NCBI GenBank assembly: GCA_016584305.1
Contig: JACEEZ010021752.1
Location: 125,997 to 189,996, forward strand
Length of the DNA: 64,000 bases
Source of the DNA: Chionoecetes opilio
Taxonomy: Eukaryota; Arthropoda; Malacostraca; Decapoda; Majidae
Reading direction: 5' to 3'
Shown here: one piece after another, positions 28,905 to 42,642 of the stretch
Position numbering within the stretch: position 1 is the first letter of the stretch
Layout of the letters: the number at the start of each line of letters is the position of its first letter
Position numbers and translations under genes: made by a program
Notes under the pieces: model-generated
The model's input: only the letters and a program-made list of their open reading frames with translations
The model's database searches: none
Told to the model about the DNA's origin: nothing

Positions 28905-31900
28905 AAAACTCCTAAACATGCGGACATACTCCCAAACATTGGGTGGATAAGGCCCCTGTAGAGAGCAAGCACCTGGGAAGGGAGTAAAAAAGGAGCAGAT
29001 GCCACAGGCACCTCACTTCTTAGAAGCTGTTTTAGCAAGAGATGAGATGTGAGATTTCAGTTCAATTTTTTAGTAAAGGATAGTCCTGCATGTTCATTGT
29101 AGAAGAATGAGACAGTTTTGAGTGTCATTGACGAAGAGGGATAGTTATCTGGTAGGTTTTGTCGATAGATAGGGGAAGAAATTGGTTTTTGAGGCATTGA
29201 ACAAAACAATGTTTGCGTTTGCTCCCATCAGACATTATGAGAAAGATCCGAAGTTAGGCCGCTTGGTGGCTCTCTCCATGCATCAACTTAGTTTTCCTGT
29301 TGAGTTGGACGTCTAATAAACGATGTTGTAAAATGCAGGGTAGAATCATCAGCGTAGGATTGGATATGTGTACCTACTGTGTCACAGGCGTTCAAAGAGC
29401 AGGCGGATTTTTCAGGTTTTCAGTACATTGAAATGTTGTATTCCGTACCCCGTATTACCGGGAAACTACCAGATGATGTTTAAGGAAAAACTGAGCCTTC
29501 AGTGTCCTTCATGTATGTTGCTACATATCTGTGCATATTCTCTCACACCTCACCGGAAAATACATGCAACTATGGTACTACTAATGTACAATTTCTGTCT
29601 TCGGACTTATTAACATCCAAAGTGGAGCACATTTTATCTCATTTTCCTTTTGCAGAAATTTCCATTCTTGGGGATTTCAATGTTCACCACCAGCATTGGC
29701 TATCATCTTTCACTGACTAACCTGGTGAACAAGCCTACAGCTTTTCTATCCTCCAAAACCTAGAGCAGCTGGTGCAGCACCCTACCCGTATTCCTGACCG
29801 CCTTGGAAACACGCCCAACATTCTTGATCTTTTCTTAAGCTCTAGCCCTTCTGCTTACTCTGTGACATTGTTCCCTCTGTTGGGCTCCTCTGATAACAAT
29901 CTTCTTTCTGTTACCTGTCCTATCGCTCCGGTGCCGCCTCGGAATCACCTAAGCGGAGGTGATTCTGGCATTTCAACTCTGCTCTTTGTGCAGAGCGCAT
30001 AACTGAGGTCATTGTCTCTAGCATGGAGGCATATTCCAAACATTTTTTTTAATCCTAAAGCCCGAAATCCTTGGTTTGACTCTGTTTGTTCTCTGCGTCA
30101 AATAGAGAGGGGGCCCGACGGTACTGAAAACCATCCATCCCCTGAAATCATCCCCTTTATTTTTTGCCGTAATCATGTCAAAATTTCGTCATTTCCCAAA
30201 AAAACTCCTTCTCAAAAAAAAGTCAAAACTTTCTAAATCAAACCATCTTGTGATTTCTGACATCTAGCTAAAACACTTAAATTTTTTCTTCTTCTCTTTC
30301 CCCCTAGCTTCCCCCAGGGCCCACAGCGTCTCATCTTTTTCTAAAGCTGAACTTTTTGCTAAAAAAAACCCTTTGCTAAAAATTCCACCGGGTTTGATAA
30401 AGGGTTTTTCCTCCTTTCCTCCACCAGGGTTTTTGATTAAATCAAGTTAAATTTAATCATGATTTAAATCATGATTTAAAAAAAATTTATTTTTTTTAAA
30501 AAAAATTGATTTAAAATCATAACCTTATCTTTTTTGAAAAGAAAGGGAAAAAGAAGGAAAATTTTAACCAATGGGCTTTTTTGAACACCAAATTGTACTT
30601 GTAGATAATGATATAATGAACCCCAATGAGTGGGGCGGGGCAATCCAATGGGACTTTAGATACAAATTTCCAGTGGTGTTTTCACGTAGAAATATTTTTT
30701 TTTCCCAAATTTTATATTTTTTTTTGTTGTCCTGTACAAAAAACCACACTACGTAACCAAAAAATTGAATGTGCTGTTACTTTTGTTTTTAAAAAGGCCC
30801 CCAAAGGGTAGAACCCCAAATTTTAAAATGCTTATGATTAATAAAAAACAAAAAAAATTTAATTTTCTTTTTTAACCGCCGAAGTAAAAATTACTACAAC
30901 AAAAATTCCATGAATCAGCAAGTCAAGTAGCAAGGATGACTAGAAAAAATTTTGCCGAAAAATGAAAGCCAAATGAGGCAATATTTTGTGTGCTGATCTC
31001 ATCACAGACTGAATTGACCTTTCATATGCCACTAGGAGGTTATTACCCGGGGGTCAAATTAATAATCATTTGGTTTTTGGGGGGGGGGGGGGGGTAAAGC
31101 TTGAGGACGGTTTTTTTAAAGAACCCCCCCACTGGGCCCCCAGCCCAAAAGGAACACGAATGGACAGGCCATTTGGGGTGTTTTTTGCGGGGCATCAGGC
31201 AGCCTGGCCACCTAGACCGGTTTAGACCGGCCCGGGAAAAGTCATGAAAAAGCGCTTTTTAGACATAGGCTTTTTGGTTTTTTTAAAACGTCCATCTAGA
31301 AAAAAAAATATTAAATTCACTGTATTTCATGTTTTATGCATTTTTTATTCACTTATGATCTCTTTTTTTGTTATAAAATGTAATATTTTCCTTATAGTTA
31401 GATTTTTTAGAAAATCAAATTAAAATAAAAAAAAAAAAATTTTTATTTAAATCAAATATATCGGGTTTTTTTTTAGTTTAAAAAAAAAAAATCAACAACC
31501 CGTCCTCCAACCCTGACAATATTAATATTTGCCTGTTATTAAGACCTTCGAAATGATCTTCCTTTTTTTTTTTTTTTTTTCCCCATCCCGGGGGGTTACA
31601 AACCGACGGAGTCCCCCCTATTGCTTCAAAAACTTAAAAAAAAAGGCTTTTGTGCTTGCACCTTTCCTGGGCAAACTTTTTGTTCTGCCCATTACTTTCC
31701 CCCTTTCCTTCTTGCTGGAAGTTGTTCACATCCAACCTGTTTAAGAAGGGTGACCGTTCTAATCCTTAAAAACCCCTATACTTGACTTCCTGCCTTTCTA
31801 AAGCTTTTGAATTTAACTTAATAAAAGATTCTTAAGCATCTTTTTCTCCCTCACAATCTTCAAATCTGATCGTCCGAAAACGGTTTCCGTAAAGGGCGTT

Positions 31901-34900
31901 TCTACTGGCATCTTCTAGCTTTCCTAACTAAAACTTGGTCCCCCCCTTTTTGGGGGTTTTTCAGTTTAATTTTGCTGTTCCCCTTTGGCCCAATAAAAAG
32001 CTTTTGAAAACAGTCTGGCACAAATCTTTTAATTCCAAACTACCCTCATTCGTTTAATATCTTTCCCCTCTGCACCTTCAATTTAAAATTTTTTTCAAAC
32101 CTTTCTATTGCAGTTATTTTAAAAAGGTAATAGTGATGTTCCCCAAGATTCTGTCCTATCACTTTTCATGGTGAAGACCATCCAGGGCCAATCACCTTTT
32201 TCATTATTCTTTAAAATGACCCTTCAAAATCAAACTAAAACCCCATAACCCTACCTGATGTTTCTCCCCTGCATTTTCCCAACGTCGTTTATTAAAACGT
32301 CCAATTTCAACGGGAAAAAAAGGATTCACGGGAGATGCCCCCGGGGGCCCCCTAATTTCTGATTTTTCTATATTTCTGTTGGGCAAAGCAAACCTTGTTT
32401 TTTTCAATCCCTAAAAAAAACCCCAAATTTTTCACATCACTCAAAAAAAATTTTCCAGAAAAACTATCCCCTCTTTTTTTAAATGACCCAAAACTTCTCC
32501 TCCTTCTACAATGAACATTTTTTGGGTGCCCTTTAAATAAAAATAGAACTCAGTAGAGGCAACCTCCGCCCGAATAAAAAAAAGAAAAAAAAAAAAAAAA
32601 AAAAAATAAAAAAAAATATATAAAATATATATATTATCCCCTTTATTTGCCGGGAAAAGACGCCCTCCGCATAAGACGCCCCCCTATTTTAAAAAGAGGT
32701 TTTGAAAAAGAAAAAAATATTGCTTTTTTTTGGAGGGAAATTTTTTTTTTTCGAAAAAATTATCAAGTTAATAAAAAAATTAAAAAAATTTGTGGGGGAA
32801 AGAAAATGATTATAATTATGGGGCATGTACCAAAATACAATATTCACTGTGCAGTGAATGTGAAGAAAAATTATACTATTTAAAAATGTAAGGAGAAAAA
32901 CATTTAAACCCAAAAATTTTGGTAAAAATCATAATATTTGCAGGATCCCCCCACGAATTGAATTCAATAGTTTGCTACCTATGACAAAATGGGCTTAGTT
33001 TTAAAGGTTTTTTAGGTTTTCCCTTTTTTGGGTTTTTCGCTATGTGTTTAGATTTGTGGAAAATTTGGGGTATAAAATTTTGGTATTATTTTGGTATTGG
33101 GCTTTCCAAATTTCCTACCGTAGATCCCTGAAGTCCCCACCTGCATTTGGAAGTCCCCCAGGCGCCAAAATTACAAATTTAAATAGCATCACTACGGTTT
33201 TTTATTTTTGCCACTAAAAATGAACACAGTATTTAGTCATGACTGTATAATCTCCCCGGGTTTCAGCGTTTTTTTTATGCTTTGTATCTGCAAATAAACT
33301 GTTGCGCATTTTGCTTCCACTTTTTTCTGCGCGCGATGACGGGACAGAAAAACAATAGTTTTTCGGGCGACAGAACCAAGATTTTGCCAAAATTTTTTCC
33401 AAACTTGAATAAATTTATTTTCACTTTGGGGCAGGGGAATTTTTATAAAACCCAAAGCTTTTCCGCAGTTTTAAATATATATAAACTTGTTTTATTTTTA
33501 CCTCAAAATTTCCCTGAATTCCCCAAGTGGCGACTCCAATGTGGGAAAAAAATTCAAAGCTGGCACTTTACTGTAGTATATAGTGAGGTCCCACTCGGTT
33601 TTTTTTTTTAAAAATGTTCATTTATACCCAAAATTTGACACAGATAAAAGACCAAAATGACCCAGACTTTCCAGATACCCCCTTCAAAATTTCCTGAAAC
33701 CCAATGGAGTACAAATGTAAGTTTTAAACGCCCCCAACACGTCTGTAAACCCCCAAAGAAACGTAGAACGGCGATTTCACTGTTATCTATGGTGGACTCT
33801 TCCCGGGACACCTTTGGGTAGCTTTTTTTATTAGGATTATTTTGACCCCCTTTTTCCCATGGCGAAATTTTGAATAAAAAATGGCATTACAGGGAGAAAC
33901 CAAAAATCTACCATTCTTCACCAAAAGTTAAGTTGGGGTTAAATCAGATTAGGTTAGGTTAGAGGTGGGGGTTTGGTTTAGTAACGGGTGTTATAGAAAA
34001 AAAAAGAAAATACCAATAATAGGGCCCGGGTTGAAGATAGCAATTTTTTGGGGGGGGCCACCTGGGGGGGGCGGGTTTGCCTCCCCCACATACAAAAATG
34101 CATACAAACTTGATATCCGCAAAATAAAGGCCAGTTTAATTCAAACACATAAAAAACTTTCAGGGGGACTTAAGTTTCGGCCTCAAAATCGGTGGTTGTC
34201 CAATAAAAAAAATTCACGAAGATTTTTTGATAACATGGAAAACCTCTGTACCTTTTTGTTTTTTTGAAATTTGGTTAAAGGGGGCCACCTTTTGTGGGGA
34301 TCGCGATTTTGGGCACGGGTTTTAACACCTATGAATCTATCACAGTCGCGAGGGTTGATTAGTCTTTTTCAGGAAGGTACAGGTAAAGGCTGTTTAAAAC
34401 ACCCTAAAATCACGGCAGCTTTCCGTAAAGCCTTGCCTTGTTTTCACACTATTCGTCTTTGGTTTTCCGTCTTTTTTCGGAAAGTTTCCTGCCCCCCCTT
34501 TCTAAGCAGACATGGTGCCTCAGGGCTATGCTGAAGAAATTTGCTTTAATAGCACTTCTGTCGGGTTTTGAAGAAGGGGTTTTTTAACCTAAAAGACACT
34601 TTTTTGGGTACATAAAGCCTTGAAAAAACTAAAATTTAATAAAGCAGGCACAGTCCTTTACTTAAAATATTTTCCCCGGGAAAACCTTTTACGTGACAGG
34701 ACAGTGATGTATTGGAGCCGTGAGGGCGGGAAACCGTTTAGTGTAACGTAATTTGTTTAATGTAAAAAATTTTCAAACGGATGTGATAGACGGGTCCTGT
34801 CCCCAAAATTTCCCATGGGGGAGGGTTTGTGTTTGGCCCTTGACCCGGAGGGGTTTGGCGCCGGGGTTTGGGTTTGGGGGTCCCGGTGGAAGACTTTTGT

Positions 34901-37900
34901 CCCGTCTACAGTTACCTTTTCACCCTTTTTTACTAGCACTTTTTTCATGAAATTTTTTCCTTTATCCGTAGAGGTACGGGGGGTCCCGTTAAAACGGAGC
35001 TTTGGGGTTTATAGGGAAATCCGATGAACGAAGGTGAAAAATTTAGGGTTATTTTCAATTACGAGAATCGAAAACCCAATTGATACGACATTAAAACTGG
35101 GGTAAGAAAAATTATCAAGTTAAAAAATGTTTGCCCACCACTCCCGGGCTGGAAAAAAGGGGGATTTTTTTTTACCCCATTTGGGGTCCCCCCTAGCAAG
35201 GCGGGCCCTTGAAGGGTAATTAACCCTAGGGCGCGGCCTGCCCTTTTGGGGTTTAATTGCAGGTGTGCGGCCCCAAACCCTTGGGACCCCCAAACACTAC
35301 CTTCCTTGTATCACGTGGCGTCCCCCCCTACATTACAACGTTTTTTTGCTTGTTAGGCATTTTTTATGTTGTATTTTAATGTGCGTTTAGGTTATTTTGT
35401 GTGCTTTTTCTCTTTCGGGAATGCTTTTCTACAAAAAAGGGGTATGTACAGTGTGGGTAATATAGACGCGTGTGTTTTTTTGTTTTGCTATAGTTTTTTT
35501 TAGCTTAAAAAACATGCCCTCTTTTTTTTTTTTTTTTTTTTTATTTTTTATTAATTGAGGGGGTTCCGGGCCCCCAAAACCTATATTTTACCTTATTTTT
35601 GTGTTCTTTTAAAAGAATTTCGTTTTTAACGGGTATGCCGGGGGAAACCCTAACTGCTCGTACTTAAAGGACCTCCCTGTACAGGGGTGGGGAATTGAGG
35701 GGTCGAGGTGGTACAAACCCTTTATGCTGTCCCCTTTATCCCACCTTGCTTCCCACTTTACCGTTTAAAACAAACACGAAACATAACACCTGCATGGCTT
35801 GGGCCCACCCCCTGTCTGGGGACCGGGAAATTAGGGGCCCGAGGGGGGCCCCTGATGTGCCCTTTACTTTCCTCGCCGACACAACTGCAACACAAGCCAG
35901 GTAATTCAAGAACCCAAAAGGGGACACACAGACACACACACCACCTCTTGTCTCCACGTTTTTAAAAAGACCCCGCTGCCCAAAAAAACAAAAAAGGGCC
36001 AGACCCCCTTTTCTCCATCCTTGTGTGTATAGACAGACTCCCCAAGATACTCCACCTCCCTCTCACCGCTCACCCCCTTTAAAAATAAAATTTTAAAACA
36101 GGGCTCTTTTTTTTCACTATTCCATTTATCAACAATACCATTCCAGCGAAAATTCCAACACTATTTTCTGCCCCCTTCTTCTTTCCCCTTTCCCAACTTT
36201 TTTTGTAAAACTTGTGTGGCCCGAGTGGGATGGGGGAAATTTAAGGCGACATTAATATGCGGGATGTTTGTTTTTTTTCCATGGGAGCGGGGGGGAAATC
36301 TGACCCGGTAATGACCCATGGGGGGGTTGCGCGGGAGGGGCGTCGCCGAGAGTTTTATCAGACGTTTTACAATGGGGGAGGCAGCGGGGGGGGGTGGATA
36401 TTTTTACATCTGACACGGCCATTTGGAAGAAAACAATCCCCCCTATCTTGTTCCCAGCTCTTTTTTTTCTTTTAAACCCCAAACCCTTTTTCTTAGTATT
36501 TGCTTTTATGTTGATAACCAGGTACAAATTGTGCTCAGGGGACTCTGCCCCAACACAGATCACTCCAGACCCCTTTAAAAATTACCCCCCGGTTTTTCCC
36601 GCATTAACTCCCCAACCTCTTCATTCGCTAATATGGCCGCATTAGACGCGGGGGTGAATTTTTGCTTTCCCTTTTTTAAAGGGGAAAAAAATGCGTCTTA
36701 TGCCCCGGAAAATAGGGGTATATATATAATAAAAATATATATATAATATAATATTTTATAAATAATATATATATATATAAAATATATAATATATTATATA
36801 TATTATATATATATATATAATATATATTATTTTAATATAATATATATGTATTATATATATCCCCTCAGTTGAGGGGCATTCCCTCCGGCCGAATACTTCA
36901 TAAATTGGTTGCCAGGGCAGCATTTGCCCCATAGATTTAACCCAAAAATTTTAAATCGGGTTTTCCTTATACCAAATAGACTTGGTACCCCCGGGATTTT
37001 GGGAAACCCCAATTCTTTTACTTTTCGAGAAATCCGAAACACAAACAAACAGACAGCGGGACAAAACAGATCGGGGTAAAAAACATAACCCCTCCAACTT
37101 CATTGGCGGAGGAAAGATAAGTTATGCATAAAAAATGATGAAATAGGCTATTGCTGTTACCTTAAATCAATGGGGATTCCCCGTTTTTGCCGGCGCATAA
37201 GACGAAAGTTTTTCCCTTAAAAAGGAATGCAAATTTCCCCCCGCGCTAATGGGGCCATATTAGTAATGAAGGTGGGGGCAGAAAATGCAAAACGGGCCGG
37301 GGTGTATTACAAAAGGGGGTCTGGAGTGATCTGTGTTAAAGCAGTATTCCATTGAACACAATTGTAACTGTGTTATCACGTAAGTAAAAAAAAAAAAAAC
37401 TAAGAAAAGGGTTTGGTTTTTAAAAAAAAACAAGACCCGGGGCAACAAGATTGGGGTTGTTGTGTCAAGAGGGTTTTTGGAAAGATGTAAACATCATCCA
37501 CCCCCCGCTGCTGCTCTCCATTTTTAAAAAAGTCTTTTATATCTCAGGTCTGCCCCCTTTACCTGGGTTTCTTCACTCGGCGGGGCCCCCCCCGCGCACC
37601 CCCAGTCCATTACCCCCAAAAACAAACCCCGCACCCATGGAAAAGACAAAAATCGACATATTAGTTGTAGCCTTTAAACCCCATTTGGCTCGGGCCACAC
37701 AAGTTTTAACAACAGTTGGAAGGGAAATGATGAAAAGGGGGGGGCAAAAATGGTTGGAATTTTCGCTGGAAATTTAGTTTTTTGATAAATGGGAAAAGTG
37801 AATCAAAGGGGCGTTTTTTTAAAATTTTTTTTTTAGTGTGACGGTGGAGGAAGGTGTAGATCCCTTGGGGGGTTTTCTTTTACACACAAGGGTTGGGGAA

Positions 37901-40900
37901 AAGGGGGTTTTGGGGGTTCGTATTTTTTGCCCGCGAGTCATTGTACAAATTGGGGGTAAGAGGGGCTCGGCGTGTGTCTATGTGGTCCCCGTGGCTGACT
38001 GAATTACCTGGCTGGGGTGCAGTTGTGTCGGCCCAGGGCAAGGGCAGGTTAGCGTCCGGGCACCCATAATCCTGGTCCCCGACCAGGGGGGGCCTAAACC
38101 GATGCCAGGGGGTGTTTTGTTTTGTGTGATTTTTTTTTTAAACGCCGGGTACAGTGGGAAGCAAGGTTGGGGTTTGGAGACAGCATAGGGCTTTGTACCC
38201 CTCGACCCCCCAAACCTCACCCCTGTACCTCTACGGAAAGGGGAAAATGTATGGAAAAAGTGTAGAAAAGGCTTTCAACGGTAGATGGAGAAAGGGCAAA
38301 AAATTTTTTCCCCCGGTGCACCAAGACCCCAAACCCATCCCTGGCGCCAAAATCGTCCGCCTCAAGGCCCCAAAACCACCATACCATCTTGGTGCCCTGG
38401 CAGCACCCTCTCATCAAACCTTAGAATTTTTTTTAAAATTTTAACCAAAAAAGACGTTTTACACTTTAAAAGGGCGCCGCCGTCACCTTTCCCAAAACAC
38501 CCCCGCCTGTCACGTAATGGTTTCTGGGGAAAAAATATTTTAACTAAAGAGACGTGCCCTTTCTGATTCATCGTTTTTTCAAGGGTTTATGTACCCAAAA
38601 CAGTGTTTTTTTTAGAAATTCAAAAATCCTCTTTTTTCACCCCTGAAGTGCTATTAATGCAAAAATTTTTTCAACCAAACCTCTGAGGGACCATGTCTGT
38701 TTTGAGGGTGGGGGGAGGAAAAAATGCCCAAAAAAGACGGAACCCTGACAAATAATGTGAAAAAAGGGACGGTTTACGGAACCTGCCCTGGGTTTTTCCC
38801 CGAGTATGAACCAGCCTTTACCTTACCTTCCTGAAGGGAAAAAATCAACCCCCCGGACTGTGATAGATTCATAGGGGTAAACCAGGGCAAATATCGTCCA
38901 TCCCCACAAAGGTTGGCCCCTTTAAAAAATTTTCCAAAAATAACACAAGGTAGAGATGGCTACCTACAGACAGGTTACCTTTAAAAATCTTTGTAAAAAT
39001 TTTTTATTTGGGGAACCACCCAATTCGAGGCCCAAAAATTAGTCCCCCCCTGAATAGTTTTAAAGTGTTTTGAAAAAAATTTTGGCCTCGGGTTTTTTTT
39101 GAAATCAATGTTTTTTTACATGTGGGGGGGGGGGAGGGGAACCGCCCCTCCAAGTCCGCCCCACCAAAAAAATTTCCCACGTTTTACACTGTCATATTTT
39201 TGGTAAAAAATCGTTTTTTTTTTATATCATCTGTTACTAAACCCCAAAACCCCCCTCTAACCCCAACCTAATCTGATTTAACTTAAAATTAAATTTTTGG
39301 GTGAAATAAAGGGGATTTTCGGTACTACGTGTAATTCCTTATTTTTTCAATTTGGGGCCATGGGAAATGGGGGTTTAAAAAACTTAGAATGAAGAAAGCT
39401 ACAAAGATGGGGGCGGTAAGAGTTCAAGGGCTTTTTAAAGGCCCCCTACCAAAATAATCCAAAAATTTTATACTTTAAAAATTCCACAAATCTAAACAAA
39501 ATAGCAGAATAGGGACAAAGGCTACCTACAAACATTAAAACTAAGCATAGGTCATAGGGAGCCCAAAAAAATTAGAATATCAATTCGTGGGGGCATCCCG
39601 CAATAATTTTTACCCATTTTGAAATTTCCGTCATTCCCCTTTTCATTTTTAAATATAGGGATAATTTTTTTATTCACATTCACTGCACTGTGAATATTTT
39701 TTTTTAGGTACATGCTCATAATCATTTGTTTTCCCCCAAAATCCTTTTTTTTTAAAAACCCTTATAAAATTTTCGAAAAATTTAATTTTTTTCCCCAAAA
39801 AAACCACTATTTTTTTTTTTTTAAAAAACCCCTTGTAAAAAAGGGGGGCGTCTTTTGCGGAGGGGCGTCTTATTTCGCCGGCAAAATACGGTATATACAG
39901 GGGGCGAGGGTTCCAAGGCATCTTGGAGGTCACTCATCGTCACATCGGGCGGAGCTCGGGACCCACAGGTGATAACTTGTAACCAAACCCCAAAAAACGA
40001 AAAAGGGACCCTCGAAAAGAAAGCCATCAATAAATTACAATAACTAACATATTGTGAATGGATCACAAATTTTATATCCTTCACCCTGAAAGGTTTTTTT
40101 TGGTAAAAATGGGTGAAACGCGCGGTCGCTACCGCCGTTTTCCCCCCCTCAAAGCCACCCTCACCCCCCGCCGTGGCGACACGCCCCCGCCGTGCCCTCC
40201 CCACCCCATTTCCATGGAAAACAGCCTTCGTTTGGGACGTTTTTTCGCCCCCTCTAATGAGAACTCCTGGGGTTTGCCCTTTCGTGATGGCCGAAGCATT
40301 TATAGGATCCACGTTCTTACAAAAAAATTTGGGTATAAAAATTTTAAAAAGGGTTTTTTTGTTCTATAAGGAAAAATTTTCTGTGTAACACTTCTCTGGG
40401 GGACCCTGGGGGTGTAAAAGGTTCTTGGCATGTAGTGTGAAGGCTGCAGGGAAAAGGGAGAGCAGCCCAGGGGGCGGTTGCAAATGGGGGGGGGAACGGC
40501 CAAAACGGTGGTGTTCATCCCCCCCATTTAGCCCGGTGGTTTTAAAGTTCCCTCCAAAAAACATTATGATGATGCAGGAGATTGATCAATTTTTACATCT
40601 AAAGGGGATGTATATTTGTACACGTGGGTTGATGAAAAAAGTGGGTTTATAGAGGAAGCCAAAACAACAGGTCCGGGGGGGCACGGCACAGCCGTTAAAC
40701 CCGGAGAATAAGGGCGCGGGGACAGGGTGACCCGAGTTTTCCCGCAGATAAAAAGTTATCGCCAAGCGTATGTATGCACAGCGTTTTCCCGAATATAACA
40801 TATTAAAATGCCAGACACCCCCATTACAAGGTTTGGCCTACAATGCTCCAAAAAAAGGGAAAACAGGGAGGTCCGGGTTTTAAAAGCATTTGGTAAAACG

Positions 40901-41509
40901 AGAATCCGTGATACGAGGGTGTGTTAAAATTTGGGTCCCCTTTTTCCCTATACGAGATCGAAATCCAATGATACGACATTCAAACTGGGGGAGTAAAAAA
41001 TTTTCAAGTTCAAAATGCGCGCCTACCCCTCCTGGGCTGGGCAAAGGGGGGAAATTTTGGGTTTACCCCCTGAGGTCCCCCTACAAACCATGGGCCGGAA
41101 AAGGGGGAAATTTAAACCTAGGTGTGGCCTACATTTTGGGGGGAATTAGCAGGGGTGGGCCCAACCTTGGGACCGCAGCCAGGTCCCCCCCTAGCCAAAG
41201 GGGTGACCGAAAGTAATTAAGCATATGGCGCGGCCCCGACCTTTAGGAGTAATTTGAGGTGTGCGCCCCCCAAACCTTGGGACCGCTCACTACCTTTTCT
41301 TGTATCACGCACGTCCCCCACATTTCAACGTCTTTTTTTTCCTTTTTTGCATGTTTTTTTGTTTAATTAATGGGGGAGTGATGTTATTTTTGTTTTGGGG
41401 TATTTTCTCTTCAGAAGTTTTTCTACAGTAGGAGTACAGTGTGGGTAATATAGGGCGCCGTGTGGGTTTTTTGGGGTTTGCTATAGTTTATTTTTGGGTT
41501 TAAAAACAT

Positions 41510-41587
<78 letters not shown>

Positions 41588-42603
41588 GGGCCCGGAAAAC
41601 CCAAACCCATATTTTACCATTAAATTATGGTTTCGTTTTAAAGAGATTTTTGGGGGGTTTTCGAGTATGCCAGGTGGGAAACCCAACTGCTCGTACTTTG
41701 GGGGCCCCCCCTGTAAGGCGGGGCCCTTATTGGGCCCATATAAAAAAAAAACACGTGAAAAAGTTTGAGAGGTACAGAGAATGGCAAAAAATGGTACCAG
41801 AGCTAGAAAACTTTCTTTTTAGGAAAGGGTTTAAGGAAAAAAAGTTTTCCAACCTCGAGCAGGGGAAGAGAAAGAGGGGACTTAATAACAATTTTTTTAA
41901 ACTGATAATAAATGGAAGGGAAAAAACAAGAAGACACGACTCGGAAAAACCCCAAAAAGAAGGTCGATACCAAGAGGGCATACAAAAAAAACTAGGAAAA
42001 AGGGGGATCCTTTAAAAACACAAGAAGTACAACTTCCCTCATAGAAAAGGTTTGAAGTTTTGGGAAAGGACTAAACCCCGGGGGGTGATAACGGCAAATA
42101 ATCTGCACCAGATGAAAGAAAGACTGGATAAATGTTTTAAAACGGGGACGGGGGGCCCCAAAGAGTGTAAACTCAGGCCCTGTTAAAAAACAAAAAAGGG
42201 AAATAAACTGGTAAATAAACACACTTTTATGACTCAGACATTTACTCATTCACATTATTATTTTGTTCTCCTTTCCACAGCAACAGGAGCTGGAGTGGGT
42301 GCTGAGTGAGGAGGTGCCTCGTGTGTTCACCTTGATCATGCAAGTGCTGAAGGCAAAGGGTTTTTTTTCATTTTGATGGGGTTTGGGAAGGGGGTTGGGC
42401 CTTTGTTTTCATGAAAAATGTTTGGGGGGAGGGGGAGAGAGAGGAGAGGGGGGGGAGAGAGAGGAAAAGGAGAGGGGGAGAGGGGGAGAGGGGGGGGGAA
42501 GGGGGGGAAAAAGAAGGGGGAGGGGAGAGGGGAGGAAAGGGGGGGAGAGGGGAAGAGGGGGGAAAAAGAGGACAGGGGGAGGGAGAAGGGGAGGGAGGAA
42601 AAA

Positions 42604-42642
<39 letters not shown>

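Larger units (their letters stand above)
32640..36722. mobile_element. DNA transposon copy L (about 2.7 kb plus two MITE insertions)
   Basis: The stretch is bounded by GCCGGGAAAAGACGCC on the left and GCGTCTTATGCCCCGGAAAA on the right, inverted ends inside TA-rich DNA. Its content reappears in inverted order at 39895-37180: the GCAGTGAATGTGAA motif, GGTTTGGTTTAGTAAC, CTATGAATCTATCACAG, GGTAATTCA and AACACAGATCACTCCAGACC. It contains two MITEs, at 33118-33795 and 34977-35679, that copy R lacks. No transposase motif was found, so it is probably non-autonomous. Confidence 0.75.
19030..42230. other. Error-rich consensus inside ROGDI intron 1
   Basis: Runs of A, T, G and C are lengthened and joined (AAAATTTT, GGGGGG, CCCCCC) almost throughout. 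Repeats that are clean elsewhere appear here with such distortions, for example the CAGGGAGGTCCCG MITE at 34977 and 40863. About 27100-29900 is better. Nothing can be called in 19210-20540 and 24360-26640, which show only A/T-rich homopolymer mosaics. Short open frames in this block should not be trusted. Confidence 0.8.

Noticed and set aside
32640..39895. Fold-back sequencing artefact (one molecule read twice)
   Set aside because: The two arms differ by two precise MITE insertions with TA sites and both have transposon ends, so they are distinct copies. An assembly join of haplotypes is not fully excluded.
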